A stretch of DNA of 64,000 nt from assembly GCF_901709675.1 (NCBI RefSeq), contig NC_051099.1, positions 8,682,001 to 8,746,000 on the forward strand, in the 5' to 3' direction. Below the pieces are notes generated by a model that was not told the origin of the DNA, ran no database searches, and saw only the letters and a program-made list of their open reading frames with translations. The stretch is from Syngnathus acus. Lineage: Eukaryota > Chordata > Actinopteri > Syngnathiformes > Syngnathidae. Both the position numbers and the translations under genes were made by a program. Positions 1 to 11,541 of this stretch are shown one piece after another (within the stretch, counting starts at the first letter, position 1; each line of letters begins with the position of its first letter).

Positions 1-521
1 AATAGTATTTGTAGCAGCAGAAATAGTGCAATGTTGACTTATATCAAGGCCGCCTGGTTGTTGATAGTGTCGGGCGGTTACGTAATTCAAGCAGCCTGTC
101 TGATTTCACCGCAGTGAAATTTAATAGTAGCACTTTCTGTCAGCATCAAGTTGAAAAATAGCATGCAAATGTTTAATGTAGTTGATGAACAGACTACAAT
201 TTCCGATGGAATGTCAAACCTTATCTGGTGTTTAGGAGTGAAAAATGTGTAACTCTGAGTGTATTTTTGTTGTCCTTTTATACCAAGTCATTTTATATTG
301 TCCCATCATATAATTATTAATCATGTGTTTATTTCTCACAGGTAGCTAAACTTTAAAGTTTGGTCTATCATTATATTTGTTTGTCGTGGCTACCCTGTTT
401 TTTCTAAACTGGTGAACTTAATTTCAATAATTGTTCCTTGGTGTATATATATATATAGTATGTCTGTGTATGGAATTGCATATATCGGTGATACTCATTG
501 AGCAAAATATAGCAACATTTA

Positions 522-1086
522 CAGGGTCCGGCAAAATGATCTGACACATTTGTAGGTTTAATAAAATGCAAATAAATTAAAAAAAGTTTTTTATTATTTT
601 CTAAAAGTACATATAATGCCATTTTGTTTCGTTTCATTTCATTTTCGTTTAGTTTTCGAATAATGTTATTATGTTTCGTTTCAGTTGCTAACATGAATTG
701 GACCGGTGAGCATCGCGCTTTCATTGTGGAAACGTTTATCAAGAACGAATCTGTAACTGCAACACAACGAGTGTTCCGTTTGCGCTTCAGACTTGGTAGA
801 CATGATCCCGTACCTGCTCGAAACACGATCTTGTTATGGGTTACTAACTTCAGAGCCAGTGGATCAGCATTGAAACGAAAATAAACCGGCGGACCTCGCA
901 CCGCCAGAACTCCAGAAAATGTGGCAGCGGTAAGACCAAAATAATATTATTCGAAACGAAAATAAAATCAAACAAAACAAAATGGCATATGTAATTTTCG
1001 AAAATAATACAAAACTTTTTTCTTTCTTTAATTCATTTGCATTTTATTAAACCTACAAATGTGTCAGATCATTTTGCCGGACCCTG
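522..1086 (+). mobile_element. Deleted Tc1/mariner-like DNA transposon with long terminal inverted repeats
   Basis: The left end CAGGGTCCGGCAAAATGATC matches the reverse complement of the right end, and both ends are flanked by TA (520-521 and 1087-1088), the target duplication of the Tc1/mariner/IS630 superfamily. The inverted repeats are imperfect but long: recognisable similarity runs roughly 130-160 bp inward from each side. Between them lies only the N-terminal part of a transposase-like frame, so the 565-bp copy is non-autonomous. The family cannot be named without a library search. Confidence 0.85.
693..932 (+). pseudogene. Transposase N-terminal (helix-turn-helix) remnant inside the 522-1086 element
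   Basis: From ATG at 693 the frame reads MNWTGEHRAFIVETF, then ATQRVFRLRF, then TILLWVTNFRASGSALKRK, and stops at 884. This pattern (acidic/aromatic start, ATQRxFRxRF, ILxWVxxFRxxGSxxKRK) is the DNA-binding helix-turn-helix head of mariner-like proteins known mainly from insects and fish, annotated as DUF4817 as I recall. In the same frame, just past the stop, the bases still encode a PRTARTPENVAAV-type continuation, so the stop is probably a later mutation. The catalytic DDE/D part is absent, so no activity is expected. Confidence 0.75.
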
Positions 1087-2040
1087 TATATTCACCTATG
1101 ATTGATGTATTAGCCACTTTCCTCAAATGAGAGTTACCTTCACATTTGTTATGAATGTGGTTGGTGAGTTATGCAGAAAATCAGCAGGTTCCACACGCCA
1201 TGCCAGCATCTTGCCTGGCAACGTCAACATCTGTGCCAAATGTGCAGCGAGAGTGTGGCAAGAGCAACGTGCCAGTGCGAGGCTGCCTGGCTGCCAGGGA
1301 CTCGTTTTTTATCCAATCAGACAGTTCTGCTTGAGTGAGACCCCTATTCTTGTCTCGTCCCATCTTCTCCCAAAGCCTCCCATGAAAAACACAGACACAG
1401 GCTTGTGCGCACGGCATAAAGCCTTGGAGGTACATCGTTACACTTACCTCGAAACCATAACCAGGAAGCCAGCGGTGTGTGTGTTTTTTTTCCTCCCCTG
1501 TCTGCCACTGTTCCCAAGCTCTCTGTCCTTTTTATATTCCCCCGAAGACAAAATTACGGAGTGAATGAGCATGCCTCACTGTGTTTTTAAAGCAGTTCTT
1601 CAAAGATATAAAAATCACAGGTTGTCTGTGTGAAGGAAAAATGCAGGCTGACTATCTGTGTGTGGCTTTATTGGACATGATGAGGGATGATATTACGGTG
1701 GATGCTCCTGCTGCCGCGCCTGCGAGATGACGACGGATGGCCATTTGTCTCACTTTTGCTTAGCGTAATGCATTTATCCGTCTCCTTCCCCAAGAATGGA
1801 CATTGGTGTTCATCAAACAAATTGTCCAAACAGTTCTCCATTTTCCTCGGCGCTTGTCATTATTGTCATTTTCTGCCACTTTTCACTTCGCCACGGAATC
1901 AGAAGGGGAGACGGTGTCTGGGTGACAATGCCGCAGTTGTTACTTGTCATTTTATCTGATGCTAATTAAACGGAATGAAATGATCATGAGATGACCCAAC
2001 ACACTTACTAAATAAAGACTTCTTCTCTCTTCTCTTTCAG

Positions 2041-2089
2041 GTTGATGACGCCATGCTTATGTTTGATAAGACTACAAACAGACATAGAG
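2041..2089 (+). CDS. msi2: msi2 coding exon A: RRM2 beta2/loop, up to the RNP1 arginine
   Basis: This 49-nt internal exon is preceded by a strong pyrimidine tract ending in CTTTCAG and followed by GTGAGT. Read from its first base it encodes VDDAMLMFDKTTNRHR plus the first base of a glycine codon. This matches the part of musashi RRM2 just before RNP1, where the strand and loop present the RNA-binding surface. The final Arg is the first residue of the RNP1 octamer, which continues in the exon at 28911. The exon begins on a codon boundary, so the preceding exon, outside the window, must end in phase 0. The exon is too short to show as a long ORF, and the call depends on the peptide match plus both splice sites. 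Musashi-1 has nearly the same peptide here, so this exon alone does not separate the paralogues. Confidence 0.96.
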
Positions 2090-2631
2090 GTGAGTACACA
2101 GCAAACCAAAAATGCAGTCAGTTTGTGTCCTTTCCTTGTGCGATAACGCAGAACAGTTCCTTTTCACGTGACATTAGGTGTCTCATCTGTTGAGCAATGA
2201 GAGCGCGTGTGTCAAACTGATCAATACGACGGCACAGTGTTTCCAATGTTCCAGCATTTGCCTGTGCGTATGTGCGCAGTTCGCCGTGTTTGCGTGTTTC
2301 GAGATGTGCTTAAAGGGTGTAAGATTGCGAGATGGTGGGTGCTGTGCAGGCAGATAACAGTGTCAGATAACAGCCAGGAGAAGCACTGACTTTATCGCAC
2401 GCTCATCGGCGCCTTATCTTTAGATGAGGAAACATTTCTCTCTCAAGCAGAGGACTTTCCAAAGACAGGTTTCCTCTTTGCGCCCTAAGCCAGCACTGTG
2501 TGTTTAAACCAAACAGCCCACTTAAAGGCTGGATATAACCACTGGTTACCACACATAGGGCTGTCGTTTATCGGGCCGCTTCTATTGGCTGTTAGGGGAA
2601 CTTCAAAGTAACAGCGTGCCTCGCTCTCTTA

Positions 2632-2664
2632 GTGTGTGTGTGTGCGTGTGTGCGTGTGTGTGTC
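2632..2664. repeat. (GT)n-type microsatellite, interrupted
   Basis: Alternating GT with two GC interruptions, 543 bp downstream of the 2089 exon end. It underlies the low-complexity start of the frame at 2636. No function is inferred. Confidence 0.9.
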
Positions 2665-5498
2665 TGTCTCTTTCTGTCCGTCTCGATCAGTGTGTGTGAG
2701 TAGTGAACAGCCACTGACAGGTATTTTCGCAAGAGAGGGATGCAGGCTTTTCTGTCACATCAGTCAGTTTTTTTTGTTAGTCCATAACTCCGTCACACTG
2801 AACTGGGCCATATTGAGGAAAATATTAGTCCGAAAACGATTTTTTTTAATAAATATTAACGATGTATTTTGCAGCAAACCTACTGAACTTCCGGTTTAGT
2901 GGAAGTTTCTATAACAATAGGAGCAGCTTATAGAAATTCTACATCAAGAATTTAACTTATCTCCCCCGCAATATTTTATCATAATATCATAATCTAACAT
3001 TATGGACAGTGGAAAGCGTTTGACTTATTGCGAACAGTGAAATCCAGCGATTGATTGTAAAGGGAGTAAAATAACGACGTGCTCTGTGGGACCACGCTTT
3101 CTGAGAACGACCCGTAGACTACAGCACACCTGGGACTATTGGCATCCTAGCGCCATGCACTTTAAAATGTGGCTTTTTACAATAGAAAGTAGAACATGAC
3201 CCAGCAATGTTCCTTGCTGTCTTGATGGTGTGCATTTCCAGTCTCTCCCACCCGCTCTTTTTCTCCTCTGTGTCTGTGTGAGTATGCTGTGCAGACAAAC
3301 TCTCTTTGAGCCTGGTAAACAGTTTCCAAGTGTGGAACATGTGAACTATAGTGGAAGTGATCTATGGCTTTGAGGGGATTTTGATCTGTCATGACAGGAC
3401 TCAGTGTGGGGTCTTTGAGACGAAGGCGTTTTCTCCCTCTTCTCCTTCTCCCCTGTCCGCGGTATCGGCAGCCTTTAGTGAGAGAGTGAGGACACTCTGG
3501 GACTTTGTTGGACATTTGCCTTTGGGCAGCAAAATGCCCTTGAAATGAATACAATGACGGAGAGAAACCCCTCCTTAGTATTTTTTTTTTTTTGACGACA
3601 ACAGCAGTATTTATATTGAGTGTGACGATGAGGCAGGAGGCAGGTGCAGTTAGTTTCTTCGCTCACTGGTTCTCTTAATAGCATTCTGATTTTTTGTTCC
3701 AGTGGGAATTTGAAAGAGTAGACATTTAGCGCTGAGACAACAGGTCTCCAAGATGAAACGCATTCAATATTACAGACCCATAAGAATATTTTAATAATTC
3801 ATCAGTGCCACTGGTGTGGCTGTGTAATATTAATGACTCAACTGCTCCATGACCACAAAAGAAAGGGCATTAAATATAAGTGAAACCAGTATCTTGGTCC
3901 ACTGACTGCACGGCTAGCTTCCTGCAGTCCAAATCAATTTCCCACCTGTGTAGATTTTTATCCTACAGATTGAGTCATGAAAAAATAATTCCAGCATCTG
4001 CTGCAGTATGTAAAAAAAAAAAAAGATCAGCAATAGCTCATTTCTATCCATCATTGTGCTGATATAAACAACTTCCTACAGTTCACCAATATGTTTTTTG
4101 TACATATAATTGTAAATACAATGAAGCGTATTTTTTCATGTTATCCTAATCATAACCTTAAATTATGATTAGTCTAAAAACTGTCAGAGCAAAAGAACCT
4201 CTGCAAAGGTTGAGGAAAAAAATTGAATTGTGGAAAGTTGAGTTTAATGTGATGGAGTCAATGTGGGAAGAAGACGCATGATTGACACCTGATTGTTGGA
4301 GTGATTTGTCTGCGGAATGGGATAGAGGACAAACGTCACACTCCAATAGTAGCAGCATTGTCCTTCAGACGGTCCCTGAGAGGCGGTCCAAGCGAACGAA
4401 CAAACGAAGGCCAGCCATTGTCTATATTTCCCATTTTGTTCTCTTTGACTCACTATCTCCTGCAGTCTTTTTCCTCTCTTTTGGTCCACACCCTGCCCGA
4501 CTTTAGCACCTCTTCTCTTTCTCCCGCCGTGTCTCCTGCTTAGAGGACAATCGCCATAAGCAAAGCCCCCAACAAAGGCGCGTGTAGAGCACCATCTCCT
4601 TGGCATTTAAAGGAGTAGAATACTGCCGATTGTGTTGGAAATTGAACTCTCCAAAGCCGCTCTTGCCTCAGCAGCCGTTCATTGTGGACGACTTCAATGT
4701 CTTGGGTGAGCAGCTTGGACCGTCCGGGGGTTGATGCCAGAGGGCAATCATTGTTCCATGTTTTACCGCAGTACCCTCATTGCTCCGCCTTCATTCCACC
4801 TTCTCCTTTCTCCTGAAACTCATTTTGTCGCAAGACGTAAAATAGGGATGTGTGGATGGAGCTGAGAAAGATGACGTAAATATAAATATGATATGAACAA
4901 ATGTTTTGGGACTGGACACACATGAGTTGGAAATGGATTTAAATACAGCATTTGGTGGGCTCAAAATGTTATGTGACTATGAAACAAGATAATGTGACTA
5001 CTTTTTCTGGCAGTGTTGAGAGAAAGACATACATTATGTGTAGGCAATGGATTGGTTTAAATCTCTGCAGCAAGATAATCCAATAAAAGCTTGCTAAATG
5101 CTGACCGTTTCCTCAAGACCTTGACTTCATTTACTTACTCCAAAGGTGTGAGATAAAATATTAAATATGACACCTCTGTTTATTTCCACGTTACCCCCTC
5201 TTTTTTTTTAATTGCACCAATGTGAAGAGTGATGAAATCCATGTGTAAGTTTCCTAAATATTGCTGAGTAGAAGTTAGCATGCAGACAGCAGCCATTAGT
5301 GTAGCCTTAATTATGTGATTGATTGTTAGCTAAATTCCTTCTTTGCTTTTAATGATGCAAGTGCCAGTAATGTGCAGCAGATTTGGGGACCAGGATAAAC
5401 ATTTGGATTAGTGTCGTGCATATTAGAAAAAAAAATGTTCCTGGAGAAGAAAAGGATTGATGGCATTGTCTGAGGACTACATTAATTTGTGTATTACG

Positions 5499-5525
5499 CA
5501 CACACACACACACACACACACACAC
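5499..5525. repeat. (CA)n microsatellite
   Basis: An uninterrupted run of about 13 CA units. Confidence 0.95.
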
Positions 5526-6578
5526 TTTTGTAAGGGCTGTTTTTCCACCTGGCAGAGGAACAGAAGACCGCATGGTGTGTGTCTGTAATCTCTTTACCTG
5601 AATTGGCAGAAAAGCTTGCAAGTGCAGCTCCCAGTGTGAAGTTGGCAGGGAGAAGTCAATGTCACACTGAGCGAGCTGCCTTCCAAACAATCCAAAACTG
5701 TTTGATGGTGTGTATTTTATAGGGGAGTGCTACTGATCCTGCGTCGGGCTCAAACAGCTTATGGTTTACCAATAAAATTTTGGACAGTTATAGGTTTATT
5801 TCCAAAGTCTTGCTTAAGTCACCATGTGACATTTTGATGCAATTGAATCTCTACTCCAAACTAGTATCTGGCAATATCAAAGTAATATTTACTCGTTCTT
5901 GCCCATTGTGTTATTATACTGTACCATGAGTATTTGACTAAGATTTTGCCGCACTGGGTGAGAAGTAAAATCGTAATTGCCTTCATTATCTTTCATCTCT
6001 ATGGCATCTTCAATTCATTATAGCAAGTCTGCCACAGTACGAGTCCAGCAACCCAGGAAGCAGGGTGAACTGTTGTTGTTCCCAGAAAAGCCTTGGCGTT
6101 TGACGTCACCACAATGCCTCATCAGCCACCGGTGTTAGGGATTGAACATGGCCGACTGAGCAGAGGATGTCTGGCTGCAAAATGATTGCTGGCTCATTGA
6201 CTGTGGAGGAGCGGAGGGAAACGGGCCGAATGCGGACAAGGAAAGCGTGCTGTGCGAAAAGAAATGGCAAGTCGAAGGAAGAAAGTGGAAAGAAGGCAGA
6301 GTGAGACCAAGGAGAAGTATAATGATGTCACGGTGAGGAGAGGAGGAGGAGGATATAAAGAAAAAGGCAAGTGCCTCAATGGGGAGCCTCCCCCCGCTAA
6401 CTCCACTGGCTGCAAACTGCTGCCGATGGCTTCAAAAGAGCACCAGGCGACCTCGGCCTCCGCTTCTAGCAATTAGAGATCACTCCAGCGGATGCCTCCT
6501 AGCCAGCCTGCAAATCCCTCAAAAAAATACCCCGTGATTACTGCTGCAGGACACAGGCTGTTTACCAAATGGATACTA

Positions 6579-6581
<3 letters not shown>

Positions 6582-6631
<50 letters not shown>
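6582..6631. repeat. (GA)n microsatellite
   Basis: About 25 uninterrupted GA units. The RERERE and LSLSLS frames on the two strands at this place are artefacts of the repeat. Confidence 0.97.
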
Positions 6632-6632
<1 letters not shown>

Positions 6633-9600
6633 TTGATAATGTCTTCTTTTTGTTCAGGCAAGAGACGGAGATGGCTCATTTGAGTTGTAAAGATGGCACA
6701 ACTTAAGAGATGAATTTCCTCCAAGAGAGAAAGACAAGTTAACCAATTCTCACCCAAGTAGTCGTGCCAGCAAATGGCCGGGCGCTGTTATCATGACAAG
6801 AGCACAAAACCAATTTGGAGGGAGCTCAAACGCAGTATCTTTTCACAAGCAAGTCCACAAGGTCCACTTTGATTGTGAATATCCTCCACTGGCAATCTCT
6901 TTCTAAACAAACTCAATCCCTGCCGGTTCCACTGGACTTGTCGTGTTTGCAGATGGCCACTGCTCTTTGCTCTGAGTACTGTGTATATGGCTTTGCTGAT
7001 TCCACGGAGTCTTTTCGATTTGCTCGATTTGGTGCGAGCCTTAACTGACTGAAGTGGTGTTCAGGAGAAGCCGTGATCTTTGCATCTTCTCTTGTCAGCT
7101 CGCTTGGTCTGTGTTGAAATGACTCACCTTCACACAGTCAATGAAGTGTGAATGTCATTTCAATGGCGGAGCTAATGATACACTATAGATCTAGCTCCAC
7201 CCGGGGGCTTCCCACCATGGCATAATCACAGCGACACAGGAAATGATGTGTTTCGCCACTCTTAATAACTGCTCCAGCTCATCAGCTTCTGGCCCGCTAG
7301 CTTGTAGCGTGTCCGCATTCGCAAACGGCAGACTTGGGATGCTTTCACAGTATTGGTCATTTTCTCTGGTCGGAATGACTTGATGGCTTTGCAACTCCAC
7401 GGTCCTTTCGCTCTTGTCACACACTAAAACCCTCACAAAGAAGCTTTGATATACAGACTAGTGAGGGAACACAGAACTATTAAAACACAAAGCCAAAATG
7501 GTTTTCTGAATAACTTTTAAAACATGTCTATTTCCTCATAAAACAACCTGCTGCTCCCTTGACTTTATCACCTGTTGTCAACATGCTAACTGCATACATG
7601 TGCTTCAATCTGCGAATGACCTGATTCGTTGATGAGCTAGTTGGATCAAATCAAGCTCAGATCCATTTCTAATCACAACCGCACCATCATCTTGGTACGG
7701 TTCCAAACAGTCGTTGATTAGGTCCACTCGTGAGAATTGAACTTGACCAAACAAACCAAGAGGGGAAATTGATTTTTGAGTAAATGATGCAAGTGCGAAT
7801 GCATCTTTAAACGTGTCGTTCCCACTTGCTGCATTGTGTGTATTTTAAGAATCGACTTGTGTATGTCCCCAGCACAGTTGGTCTATTATGTGCATCCAGT
7901 ATGCCACACCTCATAGTCCGGGAGCGCCCGCTTTTGAATGAGATTTAGCTCTGACCACTGCCCGGGACGGAGGATGGAGGCAGGAGATTGTGGAAGAAAG
8001 CCTGGGGTTTTAATCTCTTCCCCATGTTTATCTCACCACCAGGAGACACAAAGCATGTGCCATTAAAAACATCAGCTGCTCCCATTGCTTCGCCACACAG
8101 CTGCACCCCAGAAGACATTTGAAGGACAAAATGAAAGGCACATGTGTGTATTGGAGGAGTGATCTGTTTTGTGTAGGTGTTAAAAAGCACAATTGATTAG
8201 AATTTATGCTATGAATATCTTTATTATGATCCACGCCGCGTACATTCGCAAGCCAAGGAAAAGTAAGCAAAAGTCAACATTTTCAGCCGAAGCTGCCAAG
8301 AAGAATGGGTCTCTTCAGGAAATGAAAATACCATCTTGAAATTGTCATCATATTGAGAGTGAGCCAGCCTTTGACCTTGTAATACCCCTATAGCTTCTCC
8401 CTTTGTGACCTGCCGGATGCTTTTAGAAAGTGAAAGCGTTGGGGAGGATCTGCTGCTTGCATCATCATTCTCCGAGCACCTAATAGTGGATTTACCAAGG
8501 TTAAACCTCCTGTGAGATTGACCTGCAAAATACAAGTTAACATCGACTGCCCCGGAAAATATGCTCACACACTCAAACATTAAACTCGACTAGTCGCATT
8601 GGCTTGGTTGAAATGACAATCTAAGTTGAAAAAGGGCGTGATGTGTAAATCAAGACATGTATGCATTATTGTTAATGAAGCTTCTTCTGGTGGTGTAGTC
8701 TGTGTTTAGAGAGAGAGAGACCCTTCTCTCAGAATGATGAATAGTTTAGTTCCAACATTGTTAATAGGAACGTGATTTCCTTTGCACCCGTTTGAGTTGT
8801 TGTTCAAAATAACTACACGCAAATAGCTAATTTGTCAGGCAGGTGGAATACAGAAAATAAACGGGTCGTTTTCTTTGAGGCAGTTTAGCAATCATGTCAA
8901 CAAATCCACGCTCCGCTGAAATATCATATTTTCTTAGTGAACGAGCAACGACTTTCACGATCAGTCACAAGATAAATTGCTCATGCACAATCTAATAATC
9001 AAAATGGGAATCAAACATCTGCCATTACAAATATGAATTCTGCAGCTCTATTTTGGGATTTAATTTTTGAGTAGATACTAAATTGGGCTAAGTCTAAAGT
9101 CAATAGTATTTTGACCGGGCAACTGATCCTCATGATGTTACTGATTGCTGTCAACGTCACGTTCACCTGAATGTGCCCTGAATTTGTGTGTGAGCTCCAA
9201 GTGCAACGGTGGTTAGGCTGAAAATTGCAATCACCAGCTGAGCCCCAGCAATCACCTCTCAAAGAGAGATTACATCACCAGTAGTCCAAGCATCTAATCT
9301 TAGATTAAAGGGACGAGGGACAGCAATTTCGCCTTTCTTACATTTTTTTTTTTGTTATTCCTTTTTTTTTCCCTGCATTGCTCTTCAAACTGAGTGCCTT
9401 GCAGAAAGACATCAGTGCAATTGAATCAAGCGGGGTCCCTATTCAAAAGCCGCTTTCGTTCTCCCCTGTCAAGTCATTGGGTGTTTATTGGGCCAACTCT
9501 GCCATTGTTGCTCCAACTTGCAGCTGATTGGCATCCCACAGCCCTGCTGTTTTACCACTTAAGTACTTGGAGGACGCTTTATTTTTTTTTTTCCACATAA

Positions 9601-10759
9601 GTTTTTTTTTTTGTAAAGACCAAACAATCATCACACGGCGGGATATATCCTGCCATGTTGTTACAAAAGCTCGACTTGATTTTGTGCTTTTAAGGGAGCG
9701 AGGGAGTGACTCACATTGTTAGAAAAAATAATGCAAAAGAGCATATTTAAGCAAGTCTGAAGCAATAAAAGATTATCATAACCAACGACTCAGGAGGGAC
9801 GTGATGTCTGTCATCGTGTTCACAGGGGGCCTCGTGTTGGTTTTCTTGTGATTGACACGCAAACATGGCATGACAATTGCGAGGTGGCAACAAAAGACGA
9901 AGCAGCCTTCTTGATTTGGTGATCACGAGCAGAGATGTTCCATGCACCCCATGATGTGTGTGCGTGTGCGTGTGCCGCCACTCTGTAATAAGGGTTGCCT
10001 AGTCAAGCGTAAGTGTCAGGGTGGAGACGCCTGGTTCATTAGGTACCATGGCAGGATAATGTATGAACAGAATTCTCAAAGGCGCGCACAGGTAAGAGAA
10101 AGAGATGGAGTGAGCAGGAAATAGGCAAGCAGCCATTGTTCTTTGGCTTCTCTTATTTCTCTCGCTATCCTTTGCCTCAGCCACCCCGCTGTTGGTTTGT
10201 TCTGGTGTGTGTACGCCGTCATTGAGGCTCCCAGGTCACATTATGCCCTGTTTTGTGATGCACAGCTCATTGGGTTGATGCTATTAATTCATAAATCACT
10301 TTTTTTTCTGGGTTTATTTAATTGAATTTCTTGCATCTCGCGTGCGGCTTATTTTGCGGCTCTGTTGCTGGATTGACAGGTTGCTAGTCATGGTAAGGTT
10401 CCATCTCCCATCAGCGTCACGCAGCAGCACGTTGCTAATTGAGTTGAATGCGTCGCTCGTCTCTCCTCGGTGACTCCATCTGTCGGCGTCTTGTCATCAG
10501 TTTGTTCGCACTTGACAGCTTCCAAGTCAGCCTTTGTGCGTTTCAGCGAGCGCCTCTGTGGTGCTGTGCTGGGATTTTTTTCTTTTTTTTTTTTTTACGG
10601 ATGTGTCTGTCTTTTATTTTAAAACATGGTGTGCAATACCTCCGCCAAGGCTTATATACTGAGTGTTGTTTTTGAGGCTGATGATGAATACATTAAGCAT
10701 TCAGATATATGTTTAATGGACTAATAGGTTTTTTAAAAAAATTTGATAACAAAATAACA

Positions 10760-11112
10760 CAGGGATTTTCAACTGGTTTTGTCCAAGGGACCACCATTAT
10801 AACCAAGAAGCAACTCGGGGACCACTGCTTTGGCGGAATATTATTTTATTTTGCACCGAAGGAGGATAGACCTATACAGGCTATTTATTTGCATCTATAT
10901 GTCTATTTTGGGAATATCAGCTACATTTGACATAATTTGGATGAGTAAATGAGTCACAAAATTAGCTGGAAAATAAATCAAGTCTAAATAATGAATACAA
11001 TTTATTTTTAAAAATATTACAATTATTTTCCATTTCCAATTTCGTGGTCCACAATTTCGCAATACCGCCGCAGACCACTAGAGGGCCGCGGACCACCAGT
11101 TGACAATCTCTG
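10760..11112. mobile_element. hAT-like non-autonomous element (MITE)
   Basis: The left end CAGGGATTTTCAACTGGT and the reverse complement of the right end, CAGAGATTGTCAACTGGT, match at 16 of 18 positions. Just inside each end is a 'GGACCACC' motif typical of hAT-derived fish and mammal repeats. The flanking octamers share only their last five bases (TAACA), so the target duplication is degraded and the copy is old. The 353-bp interior has no coding frame. Confidence 0.7.
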
Positions 11113-11262
11113 CCGTAACACAATAACAAATATGAAAATTACAGGCAGAACATTTGACTCTTTTAAAGTACCTTTAGTATTTGAGGAGTCGATACCTTGA
11201 AAGAGGCCCGTATCACCCAAATACGGATAACTGGTAATAACTTACTTTCATGGCGAAATAAA

Positions 11263-11541
11263 AGGTATGAGTACGAGTGCGAATGGTTGTTCGTCTCTGT
11301 GTGCCCTGCAATTGGCTGGCAACCGGTCCAGGGTGTCCCCCGCCTACTGCCGGATGACTGCTGGGATAGGCTCCAGCACAAACCGTGACCCCCGTGGGGA
11401 CAAGCAGTATAGAAAATGGATGGATGGATGGATGGATGGATGGATGGATGGATGGATGGATGGATGGATGGATGGATGGATGGATGGATGGATGGATGGA
11501 TGGATGGATGGATGGATGGATGGATGGATGGATGGATGGAT
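11263..11541 (+). mobile_element. 5'-truncated SINE (3' half) with expanded tail
   Basis: From about 11263 to 11415 the sequence closely matches the 3' half of the complete SINE at 63146-63498: the shared blocks GGTTGT(T)CGTCTCTGTG, TGCCCTGC(A/G)ATTGGCTGGC, CTGCTGGGATAGGCTCCAGC and AGAAAATGGATGG are visible. The tRNA-derived head is missing. The tail continues into a GATG array. I see no clear target-site duplication. Confidence 0.85.
11416..11541. repeat. (GATG)n tetranucleotide array, about 31 units
   Basis: An uninterrupted GGAT/GATG run of about 126 bp begins exactly at the SINE tail AAAATGGATGG. The sister SINE at 63146 has only about three units, so this array has expanded after insertion. 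Frames rich in MDGWMDGW and HPSIHPSI are repeat artefacts. Confidence 0.97.

Larger units (their letters stand above)
1..2040 (+). other. msi2 intron, 3' part
   Basis: This intron runs in from the left edge and ends at TTCTTCTCTCTTCTCTTTCAG, a strong acceptor. It contains the deleted mariner-like element at 522-1086. Elsewhere I see no exon, RNA gene or repeat. Open frames at 1127-1564 and 1687-1959 have no recognisable domain and are probably chance. Confidence 0.85.
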
